Positions 8,858 through 17,633 of a stretch of 64,000 nucleotides of DNA are shown here, piece after piece; position 1 is the stretch's first letter, and the number at the start of each line of letters is the position of its first letter. Position numbers and translations under genes: made by a program. The stretch lies in assembly GCA_049997955.1 (NCBI GenBank), contig JAEBDY010000001.1, positions 124,001-188,000 of the forward strand, read 5' to 3'. Below the pieces are notes generated by a model. That model ran no database searches and had not been told where the DNA came from. It saw nothing but the letters and a program-made list of their open reading frames with translations. The DNA is from Umezawaea sp049997955 (GTDB lineage Bacteria > Actinomycetota > Actinomycetes > Mycobacteriales > Pseudonocardiaceae).

Positions 8858-10345
8858 TCAGCCGTGGGTGGGGAAGCCCAGGTCGATGCCGTGCTGGCGG
8901 GGCCAGCGGGCGGTGACCGCCTTGGCCCTGGTGTAGAAGCGGACGCCCTCCGCGCCGTGGACGTGGGTGTCGCCGAAGAGGGAGTCCTTCCAGCCGCCGA
9001 AGGAGTAGTAGGCCATGGGCACCGGGATCGGGACGTTGATGCCGACCATGCCCACGTGCACCCGGCGCTGGAACTCCCGCGCGGCCAGGCCGTCGCCGGT
9101 GTAGATGGCGGTGCCGTTGCCGTACCTGTTGGCGTTGACCAGTTCCACGGCCGCGTCGAAGGTCGGCACCCGCACCACGCCCAGGACCGGGCCGAAGATC
9201 TCGTCCTGGTAGATCGACATCTCCGGCGTCACGTGGTCGAACAGCGTGGGCTTGAGCCAGAAGCCGTTCTCGTGGCCCTCCGGCGCGTAGCCCCGGCCGT
9301 CCACGACCAGGCTCGCGCCCTCGGTGACACCGGCGGCCACGTAGGACGTGACCTTGTCGCGGTGCACGCCGGTGACCAGCGGCCCCATCTGCGAGGAGGC
9401 GTCCGTGCCGGGCCCGGTGGTGAGGCCGGTGGTGCGCTCGGCGATCTTCTCCACCAGCGCGTCGGCCACGTCGCCGACCGCGACCACCACGGAGATGGCC
9501 ATGCACCGCTCGCCCGCGCTGCCGTAACCGGCGGAAACGGCGGCGTCCGCGGCCACGTCGAGGTCCGCGTCCGGCAGCACGACCATGTGGTTCTTGGCCC
9601 CGCCCAGGGCCTGCACGCGCTTGCCCGCCGCCGTGCCGCGGGCGTAGACGTGCTTGGCGATGGCCGTCGAGCCCACGAACGACGCCGCCGCGACGTCCGG
9701 GTGGTCCAGCAGGGCGTTGACCGCGGTCGCGTCGCCGTGCAGGACGTTGAGCACGCCGTCCGGGAGACCGGCCTCGCCGAACAGCTCCGCCAGGCGCACC
9801 GAGGCCGACGGGTCGCGCTCGGAGGGCTTGAGGACGAAGGCGTTGCCGCTGGCGATGGCCACCGGGAACATCCACATCGGGACCATGACCGGGAAGTTGA
9901 ACGGGGTGATGCCCGCGACCACGCCCAGCGGCTGGCGCACCGAGTACGCGTCCACCCCGCGGGACACCTGCTCCGAGTGCTCGCCCTTGAGGAGTTGCGG
10001 GATGCCGCACGCGAACTCGACGACCTCCAGACCGCGCTGCACCTCGCCCGCGGCGTCGTCCAGGACCTTGCCGTGCTCGTCGGTGATGATGGCGGCCAGC
10101 TCGTCGCGGTGCTCGTGCAGCAGGTGGCGGTAGTCGAACAGGATCCTGGTGCGGGTCGCCAGCGAGGACTCCGACCACGACGCGGCGGCCTTGACCGCCG
10201 ACGCGACCGCCAGGTCCACGTCCGCCTGGTCGGCCAGCCCCACCTGCTTCACGACCTCGCCGGTCGCCGGGTTGAAGACGTCGCTGGTGCGGGTGGACAC
10301 CCCCGTGGTTCGAGCGCCGTCGATCCAGTGCGGGATGGTGCTCAA
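8858..10345 (-). CDS. mmsA: Methylmalonate-semialdehyde dehydrogenase (acylating)
   Basis: CoA-dependent aldehyde dehydrogenase of 495 residues (IolA/MmsA family) that converts malonate semialdehyde, the end product of inositol breakdown, to acetyl-CoA and CO2 with NAD+. Visible motifs are GITPFNFPVMVPMWMFP, LKPSERDPSAS, the cofactor segment ALGGAKNHMVV, and the catalytic Cys in GSAGERCMAISV. The TTG start at 10345 is supported by AGGAGG six nt upstream and overlaps the repressor stop (TTGA), so the gene is cotranscribed with the LacI regulator. Its place beside the iol genes supports a role in inositol catabolism, though valine degradation is possible. Confidence 0.92.
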   Translation of the reverse strand: MSTIPHWIDGARTTGVSTRTSDVFNPATGEVVKQVGLADQADVDLAVASAVKAAASWSESSLATRTRILFDYRHLLHEHRDELAAIITDEHGKVLDDAAGEVQRGLEVVEFACGIPQLLKGEHSEQVSRGVDAYSVRQPLGVVAGITPFNFPVMVPMWMFPVAIASGNAFVLKPSERDPSASVRLAELFGEAGLPDGVLNVLHGDATAVNALLDHPDVAAASFVGSTAIAKHVYARGTAAGKRVQALGGAKNHMVVLPDADLDVAADAAVSAGYGSAGERCMAISVVVAVGDVADALVEKIAERTTGLTTGPGTDASSQMGPLVTGVHRDKVTSYVAAGVTEGASLVVDGRGYAPEGHENGFWLKPTLFDHVTPEMSIYQDEIFGPVLGVVRVPTFDAAVELVNANRYGNGTAIYTGDGLAAREFQRRVHVGMVGINVPIPVPMAYYSFGGWKDSLFGDTHVHGAEGVRFYTRAKAVTARWPRQHGIDLGFPTHG

Positions 10346-11343
10346 GACGATCCTCCTGGGGCAGCTGTAGTGTTCCGGACTACGAGCGAGGGGTGCAGCA
10401 GGTGGCGGACCGGTTCCGTCCGCTCGCCGCGCACGCGTTGCAGCAGGGCTTCGGCGGCCAGCCTGCCGATCTCGTTGCGGGGCTGGTCGATCGTGGTGAG
10501 GGAGACGTGCCGGAGCGCGGCCAGCGAGGTGTTGTCGTAGCCGACCACCGAGACGTCCTCCGGGACGCGGAGGCCTGCTTCCTCCAGGGCGGAGATGGCG
10601 CCCACCGCGTTGAAGTCGTTGCAGGAGATGACGGCGGTGGGCATGCGGCCGCTCCGGTGCAGTTCCTGGATGGCCTTCGCACCCGCCGCGTCGGTGTACT
10701 CGCTGGCCACGACCCCGGGGTTCAGGCCGTGCCTGGCCATGGCGGTGACGAAGCCGCGGCGGCGTGGCCCGGCCTGGCTGCCCTCGCCGCCGTCCAGGTG
10801 GACGATGTCCCGGTGGCCGAGGGAGACCAGGTGGTCGACGGCCAGGCCCACGCCCTGTTCGCCGTCGTCGTTGACGGTGTCGACGCCCGAGACGCGCGAG
10901 GACCTGGCCACCAGCACGACCGGAAGGTGGTCGGCCGCGTTGCTGATGGCCGCCGTCGGCACCACGGGGCTGAGCAGGGCCAGACCAGCCGGGCGGAAGG
11001 AGAGCAGGCTGTCGAGCGCCCGTCGTTCCCTCGCGGGGCTGCGGCCGCCGGTGTTGATGATGAGTTCGAAGCCCTGTTCCCTCGCCACGGCGTCCAGGCC
11101 GTCCACCACTTCGGCGAAGAACGCGTTGTGCAGGTCGGAGACCATCACGCCCAGCACGGTCGACGTGCGGCTGGCCAACGAGCGGGCCATGGCGTGGGGT
11201 GAGTAGCCGAGTTCCTCGGCCGCCCGCAGCACCGCGTTGCGTCGCTGTTCGCTCACCTTGGGTGAATCCCGCATCACCAGCGACACCAGTGCGCGGGAGA
11301 CCCCCGCCCGCTTGGCGACGTCCTCCATGGTCGGTCTGGCCAC
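10342..11343 (-). CDS. LacI-family repressor, probably of inositol catabolism
   Basis: DNA-binding repressor of 333 residues. The helix-turn-helix and hinge are at the N-terminus (TMEDVAKRAGVSRALVSLVM, then ARSLASRTS), followed by a periplasmic-binding-protein-like sensor domain that probably binds inositol or a pathway intermediate. GTG at 11343 is preferred over 11349 because GGGAGG lies at a spacing of 5 nt and gives the typical family start. It is divergent from iolG, and two palindromes suited to a LacI dimer lie in the promoter between them, so autoregulation and control of both arms are likely. Confidence 0.9.
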   Translation of the reverse strand: MARPTMEDVAKRAGVSRALVSLVMRDSPKVSEQRRNAVLRAAEELGYSPHAMARSLASRTSTVLGVMVSDLHNAFFAEVVDGLDAVAREQGFELIINTGGRSPARERRALDSLLSFRPAGLALLSPVVPTAAISNAADHLPVVLVARSSRVSGVDTVNDDGEQGVGLAVDHLVSLGHRDIVHLDGGEGSQAGPRRRGFVTAMARHGLNPGVVASEYTDAAGAKAIQELHRSGRMPTAVISCNDFNAVGAISALEEAGLRVPEDVSVVGYDNTSLAALRHVSLTTIDQPRNEIGRLAAEALLQRVRGERTEPVRHLLHPSLVVRNTTAAPGGSS

Positions 11344-11385
11344 CGCCACCTCCCTCGTTGCGGGTCACGAGCCGGAAACGCCCCC

Positions 11386-11413
11386 TTGACACCCGTGTGA
11401 CGGAAGCTACAGC
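11386..11413 (+). promoter_or_regulatory. Predicted promoter of the iolG operon
   Basis: TTGACA at 11386-11391 is a perfect -35 box. TACAGC at 11408-11413 after 16 bp is a plausible -10 box. The first palindromic operator begins 2 bp downstream, so a bound repressor would cover the transcription start. Confidence 0.5.
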
Positions 11414-11414
11414 A

Positions 11415-11444
11415 TTGGAGCGCTCCAACCAATAGAGCGCTCTA
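11415..11444. promoter_or_regulatory. Two LacI-type operators in the iol divergent promoter
   Basis: TTGGAGCGCTCCAA (11415-11428) and TAGAGCGCTCTA (11433-11444) are perfect palindromes sharing the core GAGCGCTC. Their centres are 17 bp apart. Even-length palindromes with a central CG are typical of LacI-family operators, and the adjacent gene encodes such a regulator. They lie just downstream of the predicted iolG promoter and upstream of the repressor gene. Confidence 0.75.
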
Positions 11445-11481
11445 ACGCCACAGACCTCCTACCAGGACGGAGACCCTCCGC

Positions 11482-12483
11482 ATGCGGATCGGAGTCGCTG
11501 GAGTCGGCCGGATCGGCACGATGCACGCCACCAACCTCGCCTCGCTGGACCGGGTCGACGAGGTGCTCCTCTTCGACCCCGTCCCCGGTCGCGCCGCGCT
11601 GGCTTCCGCCGATCTGCCCGGCACCAGGGCCGTCGACGACCTCGACGCGTTGCTCACCGCCAGTGACGGCGTCCTGCTGGCCACGCCGACGAACACGCAC
11701 CCCGCGCTGCTGCGGGCGGCGTTGGCCGCGAAGGTCCCCGCGCTGTGCGAGAAGCCGATCGCCAGCGACCTGGACGAGATGCGGGCGCTGGTGGACGACG
11801 TCGAGGCCTCCGGGGTGGAGGTGCTGGTCGGGTTCCAGCGCCGGTTCGACCCGGCGGTGTTCGAGCTGCACCGGCGCATCCGCGCGGGTGAGGTGGGGGA
11901 CGTCTACCTGGTGCGGGCCATCGGCAACGACGCCCAGCCGCCGGACTTCGGCTACCTGCCCGCGTCCGGCGGGATCTTCCGCGACCTGCTGATCCACGAC
12001 CTGGACGCGGTGCCGTGGCTGGTGGGGGAACCCGTGGTCGAGGTGTACGCCTCCGGTTCCGTGCTGGTGAACCAGGCCTTCGCCGACGCCGACGACGTGG
12101 ACAACGCCGTGGTGATGCTGAAGTTCGCCGGCGGCGCGCACGCCACGCTGGCCGGTGGCCGCCACGACCCGCTGGGCTACGACCACCGGATCGAGGTGCT
12201 CGGGAGCAAGGACTCGCTCGCCGTCGGCGTCGACGCCCGCACCCCGCTGACCTCGCTCGAACCCGGCGGCCCGGTGGTCGCGGACGACGCCTACCCCGGT
12301 TTCCCGGAGCGGTTCCACCGCGCCTACCTGAACGAGATGACCGTCTTCACCCAGGTCGTCGCGGGCGAAGTGGCGAACCCGTCCCCCGCGCGGGAGAGTT
12401 TGATCAGCCTCCGCCTCGCCGAGGCGTGCGAGGCGTCCCGGCGTTCCGGCGCGCCGGTCCGCCTGACGGGAGTGGAAGCATGA
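11482..12483 (+). CDS. iolG: Inositol 2-dehydrogenase, Gfo/Idh/MocA family
   Basis: NAD-dependent oxidoreductase of 333 residues, first enzyme of the pathway (myo-inositol to 2-keto-myo-inositol). The Rossmann motif GVAGVGRIG is at the N-terminus, the family motif CEKPIAS holds the catalytic Lys, and HDLDAVPWL matches the conserved His-Asp region of the C-terminal domain. Members of this family also oxidise other cyclitols and sugars, so scyllo- or chiro-inositol activity cannot be excluded. It is the first gene of the rightward operon, behind the operators, and its stop overlaps iolE (ATGA). Confidence 0.88.
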   Translation: MRIGVAGVGRIGTMHATNLASLDRVDEVLLFDPVPGRAALASADLPGTRAVDDLDALLTASDGVLLATPTNTHPALLRAALAAKVPALCEKPIASDLDEMRALVDDVEASGVEVLVGFQRRFDPAVFELHRRIRAGEVGDVYLVRAIGNDAQPPDFGYLPASGGIFRDLLIHDLDAVPWLVGEPVVEVYASGSVLVNQAFADADDVDNAVVMLKFAGGAHATLAGGRHDPLGYDHRIEVLGSKDSLAVGVDARTPLTSLEPGGPVVADDAYPGFPERFHRAYLNEMTVFTQVVAGEVANPSPARESLISLRLAEACEASRRSGAPVRLTGVEA

Positions 12484-13355
12484 CGAAGATCGCCGGTGCC
12501 CCCATCTCCTGGGGCGTGTGCGAGGTGCCCGGCTGGGGTCGGGTGCTGGACGCCGAGCAGGTGCTCGGCGAGATGGCGTCCCTCGGGCTGGCCGCGACCG
12601 AACTCGGCCCGCCCGACTACCTGCCGTCCGACCCGGCGGAGCTGAAGGCGCTGCTGGCCTCGCACGACCTCGGCCTGGTCGGCGGGTTCCTGGCCGTCGT
12701 GCTGCACGACCCGCCACAGGTCCCGTCCACCGTGGAGGAAGCCGACCGGGTCGCCGGGCTGCTGGCCGCCGCGGGCGCCGGGGTGCTGGTGCTGGCCGCC
12801 GCGACCGGGCTCGACGGGTACGACGACCGTCCCGCGCTGACCGACGAGCAGTGGCGGACGTTGATCCAGACCTCCGCGAAGATCGCCGGCATCGCCGCGG
12901 GCCACGGCCTGCGCACGGTGCTGCACCCGCACGTGGGCACCCACGTCGAGCGCACCGCCGAGGTCGAGCGGTTCCTCGCGGACTCCGAGCTCCAGCTCTG
13001 CCTGGACACCGGCCACCTCCTCATCGGTGGCACGGATCCGGTCGACCTGGCTCGCCGCTACCCCGACCGGGTCGGCCACGTCCACCTCAAGGACGTGCGC
13101 GCCGACATCGCGGACGAGGTGCGCAGCGGGCGGATCGGCTACACCGCCGCGGTCCAGCAGGGCGTCTACGTGCCGCTGGGCGACGGCGACGTCGACGTGG
13201 AGGCCTTGGTATCCCTCCTCCGGGAGGCGGGGTACACCGGGTGGTTCGTCCTCGAACAGGACACCGCGCTCGGTGACGACAGTCCGACCGACACCCCGGT
13301 GCAGGACACCACGCGCAGCCTCGCGCACCTCAACAAGATCATCGGAAAGGGCTAG
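12480..13355 (+). CDS. iolE: 2-keto-myo-inositol dehydratase IolE
   Basis: TIM-barrel protein of 291 residues in the xylose-isomerase-like superfamily. It removes water from 2-keto-myo-inositol to give the diketone used by IolD. Features are the N-terminal GAPISWGVCEVPGWG typical of IolE, metal-ligand segments HPHVGTHVE, LCLDTGHL and VHLKDVR, and a C-terminal LEQD. The start overlaps the iolG stop. The gene is the last before the inserted tnpB element, which begins about 6 bp after the stop codon. Confidence 0.88.
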   Translation: MTKIAGAPISWGVCEVPGWGRVLDAEQVLGEMASLGLAATELGPPDYLPSDPAELKALLASHDLGLVGGFLAVVLHDPPQVPSTVEEADRVAGLLAAAGAGVLVLAAATGLDGYDDRPALTDEQWRTLIQTSAKIAGIAAGHGLRTVLHPHVGTHVERTAEVERFLADSELQLCLDTGHLLIGGTDPVDLARRYPDRVGHVHLKDVRADIADEVRSGRIGYTAAVQQGVYVPLGDGDVDVEALVSLLREAGYTGWFVLEQDTALGDDSPTDTPVQDTTRSLAHLNKIIGKG

Positions 13356-13370
13356 GGACGTTGACATCCT

Positions 13371-13391
13371 CCCCGTCCTGAAGGACTGGGG
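13371..13391 (-). ncRNA. Terminal hairpin of the tnpB element, likely end of its guide RNA scaffold
   Basis: CCCCGTCC and GGACTGGGG pair around TGAA with one bulged base. In TnpB systems the transcript that overlaps the tnpB 3' end and runs into the right end (omega/reRNA) forms such a hairpin, and the guide is read from the flank. The non-coding stretch 13361-13467 downstream of the tnpB stop fits this role. This is inferred from the family, not shown. Confidence 0.45.
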
Positions 13392-13467
13392 ATTCCCGTC
13401 CACCTCACGGCGAACAGTTCCTGTTTCCTCTCCCCCGGAAGGGAGGTTTCGACAGATGCCTCACCGA

Positions 13468-14601
13468 CTACCAGCGCCGGTTTGGTCTGATTCCGTCTCC
13501 GCAGGCTGTGACCGCCCGTCCGGCGGCCAGAAGGTTTCGTGCGGCGTTGACGTCCCGATCGTGGACCTCGCCGCAACCGGGGCAGATCCACTTCCGCACG
13601 CCCAGCGGCAGTGTGTCGAGCAGGTGCCCGCAGTGCGAGCAGGTCTTGCTGGAGGGGTACCACCGGTCCACGGCGATCACCGTGCGGCCGTGCCACTCGG
13701 CTTTGTAGGTCAGCATGGATCGGAACTCCGACCAGGACGCGTCGCTGATCGCGCGGGCCAGGTTGTGGTTGCGGACCATGTTGCTGACGGCCAGGTCCTC
13801 GATCACGATCGTTTGGTTCTCACGAACGAGTCGAGTGGTCAGCTTGTGCAGCAGGTCCCGCCGCCGGTCGGCGATCCGGGCGTGCACGCGGGCGACTTTG
13901 GTTCGGGCTTTGGCCCGGTTGTTCGAGCCCTTGGCCTTGCGAGCCAGGTTCCGTTGCACACGGGCCAACGCCACCCGCTCACGTTGCTCGTGCCTCGGGT
14001 TGCTGATCTTCTCCCCGGTGGACAGCGTCAGCAAGGACGTCAGCCCAGCGTCGACACCGACCTCCGCCGCTATTGGGGCGAACTGGTCGACGATGGTGTC
14101 GACCAGGATCGACACGTGCCATCGGCCGGCCGCGTCACGCGACACCGTCACCGTCGAGGGCTCGGATCCCTCGGGCAGCGGACGCGACCACACGATGGCC
14201 AGGGACCGGTCCATCTTGGCCAGGGTCAGTTCACCGTCGCGCCACCGGAATCCGGACCGGGTGTACTCAGCCGACGCCCGCGACGTCTTGCGGGACTTGA
14301 ACCTCGGGTACGCGGCCCGTTTGCCGAAGAAGTTGGTGAACGCCTTCTGCAGGTGCCGCAGGCACTGCTGCAACGGCACCGACGACACCTCGTTCAGGAA
14401 CCCGAACTCGTCGGCCTGCTTCCACGCGGTGAGCAACGTCGACGTGTCGGCGTATCCGACCCGTCGCTGTTCCTGACGCCACACGGCGGTGCGGGCCTCC
14501 AATGCCCGGTTGTAGACCAGGCGGACGCAGCCGAAGGTCCGCGACAACTCCACCGCTTGCCCTTCGGTGGGATAGAAGCGATAGCGGTGCGCACGCTTCA
14601 C
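13468..14601 (-). CDS. tnpB: TnpB, RNA-guided nuclease of an IS605-type element
   Basis: The 377-residue product has the OrfB/TnpB order: N-terminal helix-turn-helix region (HRYRFYPTEGQ), a WED-like middle region, and a RuvC nuclease with a zinc ribbon. Catalytic Asp is in GVDAGLTSLLTL, Glu in VIEDLAVSNM, and the last Asp in DRDVNAARNL; the zinc ribbon is CSHCG and CPGCG. All key residues are intact, so it may be an active nuclease. GTG at 14601 gives the usual family start (VKRAHRYRFYP); longer forms exist in frame. It lies antisense inside the inositol operon. Confidence 0.9.
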   Translation of the reverse strand: MKRAHRYRFYPTEGQAVELSRTFGCVRLVYNRALEARTAVWRQEQRRVGYADTSTLLTAWKQADEFGFLNEVSSVPLQQCLRHLQKAFTNFFGKRAAYPRFKSRKTSRASAEYTRSGFRWRDGELTLAKMDRSLAIVWSRPLPEGSEPSTVTVSRDAAGRWHVSILVDTIVDQFAPIAAEVGVDAGLTSLLTLSTGEKISNPRHEQRERVALARVQRNLARKAKGSNNRAKARTKVARVHARIADRRRDLLHKLTTRLVRENQTIVIEDLAVSNMVRNHNLARAISDASWSEFRSMLTYKAEWHGRTVIAVDRWYPSSKTCSHCGHLLDTLPLGVRKWICPGCGEVHDRDVNAARNLLAAGRAVTACGDGIRPNRRW

Positions 14602-14750
14602 CAACGCCCCCGACACATCGCCCAGACTATCCGGTCTAGTGACGGAGGCCGAAGTCGCCTGTCCACTTCGGACTCTGCCGGTCCCGATATCGTCCACGGA
14701 TCAGCTCCTTCCCGGCCTGAGGGCCGGGGTATCCACCGATTGGAGTTTCG

Positions 14751-15758
14751 ATGACGTCTGTTCGCTCTGCAAGACGAAGTGCTCTGCGCGTGGGCCTCGG
14801 CGTGGCCGCGGTCGCCCTGGTGGCCGCGTGCAGCGGGCCCGGCGCGAGCACCACCACCAGTTCCGGCAGCCCGGACACCGGGTCCGCCACCAGCGGCGGT
14901 CCGCTGAAGGTCGCCGTGGTCACGCACGGCTCCGCCGGTGACACGTTCTGGAACGTGGTCAAGAACGGCGCGACCGACGCGGGCAAGGCGCTCGGCGTGA
15001 CGGTCGACTACAACTCCGACGGAGACCCCGGCGCGCAGTCCAAGCTGATCGACAACGCGGTGTCGCAGAAGGTCGGCGGCCTCGTCGTGTCGATGGCGAA
15101 CCCGGACGCGCTGAAGACCTCGCTCGACGCCGCCGTCAAGGCGGGCATCCCGGTGATCACCATCAACTCCGGTGGCGACAAGAGCGCGTCGTTCGGCGCG
15201 CTCGCGCACGTCGGCCAGGAGGAGGGGATCGCGGGCGACCAGGCGGGCAAGAAGCTCAAGGAAGCCGGTAAGACCAAGCTGCTCTGCGTGATCCACGAGG
15301 CGGGCAACATCGGCCTCAACCAGCGCTGCGACGGCGCGAAGACCGGCTTCGGCGGCACGGTGACGACCCTCCAGGTCGACATCAACAACCCGACCGACAT
15401 CGAGGCCCGCATCAAGGGCGCGCTGCAGACCGACGCGTCGATCGACGCCGTGCTGGCGCTGAACCCGCAGGTCGCCGTCAACGCCGCGAGCGCGGCCAAG
15501 GGCGCGTCCTCGAAGGCGGCCGTGGCGACGTTCGACCTCAACGCCGACGTGGTCACCGCGATCAAGGCCGGTGACGTGCTCTTCGCCGTCGACCAGCAGC
15601 AGTACGAGCAGGGCTACCTGCCGATCGTGATGCTGAAGCTGTACCAGGACAACGCGAACACCGTCGGCGGCGGGCAGCCCGTGCTGACCGGTCCCGGATT
15701 CGTCGACAAGTCCAACGTGGACAAGGTCGAGGAATACGCCAAGCGCGGAACCCGCTAG
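14751..15758 (+). CDS. Sugar ABC transporter substrate-binding lipoprotein, probably for inositol
   Basis: Lipoprotein receptor of 335 residues: a signal peptide with Arg-rich start, lipobox LVAAC, a Ser/Thr-rich linker, then a periplasmic-binding domain of the RbsB/LacI type (KVAVVTHGSAGDTFWNVV, VSMANPDAL, GIPVITINSG). It delivers a sugar or cyclitol to the permease encoded next. The start follows TTGGAG at 9 nt. The tnpB element separates it from iolE, so transcription from the iol promoter must now pass through the element or start anew. Confidence 0.88.
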   Translation: MTSVRSARRSALRVGLGVAAVALVAACSGPGASTTTSSGSPDTGSATSGGPLKVAVVTHGSAGDTFWNVVKNGATDAGKALGVTVDYNSDGDPGAQSKLIDNAVSQKVGGLVVSMANPDALKTSLDAAVKAGIPVITINSGGDKSASFGALAHVGQEEGIAGDQAGKKLKEAGKTKLLCVIHEAGNIGLNQRCDGAKTGFGGTVTTLQVDINNPTDIEARIKGALQTDASIDAVLALNPQVAVNAASAAKGASSKAAVATFDLNADVVTAIKAGDVLFAVDQQQYEQGYLPIVMLKLYQDNANTVGGGQPVLTGPGFVDKSNVDKVEEYAKRGTR

Positions 15759-15792
15759 AAGCCGGCCGGTAGGGAGAGGGATCGCCGAGGAT

Positions 15793-16845
15793 GTGGACTC
15801 AGTGGTAGCGCAAGCGTCGTCCGTCGCCGACGAGCGGATCAGCAAACCCGGCCTGCTCGACCGGCTGGTCGTCCGACCGGAGATCGGGTCGCTGCTCGGT
15901 GCGGTCCTGGTGTTCCTGTTCTTCTCCGTCGTGACCGAGCAGTTCCTGAGCCCCGGCGGTGTCGCGACCTGGCTCGACGACGCCTCCACGCTGGGGATCA
16001 TGGCGGTGGCGGTGGCGCTGCTCATGATCGGCGGCGAGTTCGACCTGTCCGCGGGCGTCATGACGGCGTCCACCGCGCTGGTCACGGCGATCCTCTCCAC
16101 CCAGCTCGGCTGGAACGTCTGGCTGGCCCTGTTCGTGTCGCTGCTGTTCGCGCTGGGCGTCGGGGCGCTCAACGGGTGGCTGGTGATGCGGACCGGGCTG
16201 CCCAGCTTCATCGTCACGCTCGGCACGTTCCTCGCGTTGCAGGGCCTCAACCTCGGCATCACGCGGGTCGTCACCGGCACCGTCCAGGTGTCCGGGATGC
16301 GCGAAGCGGACGGCTACGAGTCCGCCGGGTTCCTGTTCGCGTCGACGTTCACCTTCGGCGGCACGTCGTTCTACATCTCGATCATCTGGTGGGTCCTGTT
16401 CACCGTGGTCGCGTCGACCATCCTGGTGCGCACGAGGTTCGGCAACTGGATCTTCGCGATCGGCGGCTCGGCGCTCAGCTCCCGCGCCGTCGGCGTCCCG
16501 GTCGTGCGGACCAAGATCTTCCTGTTCATGACCACGGCGTTCGCGGCGTGGCTGGTCGGGTCGATCAACATCCTGCGGTTCACCAGCGTGCAGGCCAACC
16601 AGGGCATCGGCCTGGAGTTCCAGTTCATCATCGCGGCGGTCATCGGTGGCTGCCTGCTCACCGGCGGCTTCGGCTCCGCGGTGGGCGCGGCCATCGGCGC
16701 GCTGATCTTCGGCATGGCCCGCCAGGGCATCGTCTACGCCAACTGGAACAGCGACTGGTTCCAGCTGTTCCTCGGCGTGATGCTGCTGTCCGCGGTGCTG
16801 GTCAACAACGCGCTGCGGCGGCGAGCGGAAAGGGTTCGGCGATGA
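15793..16845 (+). CDS. ABC transporter permease, RbsC type
   Basis: Membrane subunit of 350 residues with 8-10 hydrophobic helices and the family segments IGGEFDLSAGVM and GLPSFIVTLGTFLALQG. It forms the channel for the sugar or inositol bound by the upstream lipoprotein. GTG at 15793 is preferred; the overlapping ATG at 15791 meets a stop after a few codons, and GTG at 15802 is an alternative. Its stop overlaps the ATPase start (ATGA). Confidence 0.88.
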   Translation: MDSVVAQASSVADERISKPGLLDRLVVRPEIGSLLGAVLVFLFFSVVTEQFLSPGGVATWLDDASTLGIMAVAVALLMIGGEFDLSAGVMTASTALVTAILSTQLGWNVWLALFVSLLFALGVGALNGWLVMRTGLPSFIVTLGTFLALQGLNLGITRVVTGTVQVSGMREADGYESAGFLFASTFTFGGTSFYISIIWWVLFTVVASTILVRTRFGNWIFAIGGSALSSRAVGVPVVRTKIFLFMTTAFAAWLVGSINILRFTSVQANQGIGLEFQFIIAAVIGGCLLTGGFGSAVGAAIGALIFGMARQGIVYANWNSDWFQLFLGVMLLSAVLVNNALRRRAERVRR

Positions 16846-17633
16846 CGTCACTGATCGAGACCACCGAGATCGGCAAGACCTACGGGAGCGTCATCGCGCT
16901 GCGGGACGTCTCCACCGTGGTCAACGCGGGCGAGGTGACCTGCGTGCTCGGCGACAACGGCGCGGGCAAGTCCACGCTGATCAAGATCCTGGCCGGCGTG
17001 CACCAGCACGACCGGGGCAGCCTGAAGGTGGAGGGCGAGGAGATCAGCTTCGCCTCGCCGCGCGAGGCCCTCGACCACGGGATCGCGACGGTCTACCAGG
17101 ACCTCGCGGTGGTGCCGCTGATGAGCGTGTGGCGGAACTTCTTCCTCGGGTCGGAGCCCACCAAGGGCTTCGGGCCGTTCAAGGTCCTCGACCGCAAGCA
17201 GGGCCGCGAGGTCACGAAGAAGGCGCTGTCCGAGATGGGCATCGACCTCCGCGACGTGGAGCAGCCGGTCGGCACGCTGTCCGGTGGCGAACGGCAGTGC
17301 GTGGCCATCGCGCGCGCCGTGCACTTCGGGGCCAAGGTGCTGATCCTGGACGAGCCGACCGCCGCGCTCGGCGTGAAGCAGGCCGGCGTGGTGCTGAAGT
17401 ACGTGGCACGCGCTCGCGACCGCGGCCTCGGGGTCGTGCTGATCACGCACAACCCGCACCACGCCTACCCGGTCGGCGACCGGTTCCTGCTGCTCAAGCG
17501 CGGCCGGTCCCTCGGGTCGTACGACAAGGCCGACATCACCATCGAGGAGTTGACCCGGCAGATGGCGGGCGGCGCGGAACTCGACGCGCTGTCCCACGAA
17601 CTGCGGGCGGCCGAAGCGGGGGACGCGGGCTGA
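16842..17633 (+). CDS. ABC transporter ATP-binding protein, single nucleotide-binding domain
   Basis: ATPase of 263 residues with Walker A GDNGAGKST, Q-loop VYQDLAVV, signature LSGGERQ, Walker B VLILDEPTAAL and switch His in ITHNPHH. Most RbsA-type sugar ATPases have two fused domains of about 500 residues; this one has a single domain and would act as a homodimer, as in the FrcA and inositol-type systems of several actinomycetes. It overlaps both neighbours, fitting one transporter operon. Confidence 0.88.
   Translation: MTSLIETTEIGKTYGSVIALRDVSTVVNAGEVTCVLGDNGAGKSTLIKILAGVHQHDRGSLKVEGEEISFASPREALDHGIATVYQDLAVVPLMSVWRNFFLGSEPTKGFGPFKVLDRKQGREVTKKALSEMGIDLRDVEQPVGTLSGGERQCVAIARAVHFGAKVLILDEPTAALGVKQAGVVLKYVARARDRGLGVVLITHNPHHAYPVGDRFLLLKRGRSLGSYDKADITIEELTRQMAGGAELDALSHELRAAEAGDAG

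Larger units (their letters stand above)
13361..14735 (-). mobile_element. IS605/IS1341-type element carrying only tnpB
   Basis: The right end (13361 onward, plus strand TTGACATCCTCCCC) and the hairpin next to it match the common 3' end of tnpB-only elements. The other end is less sharp: a hairpin CCCGGCC/GGCCGGG at 14711-14728 lies near it, and the outer limit is estimated at about 14735. No tnpA is present, so the element would need a transposase in trans. It sits between iolE and the transporter genes, antisense to the operon, without destroying either reading frame or the GGAG before the next gene. Confidence 0.75.

Noticed and set aside
10346..11428. Upstream extension of the mmsA frame
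   Set aside because: Overlaps the LacI gene in another frame and has no coding character. TTG 10345 with AGGAGG gives a complete enzyme.
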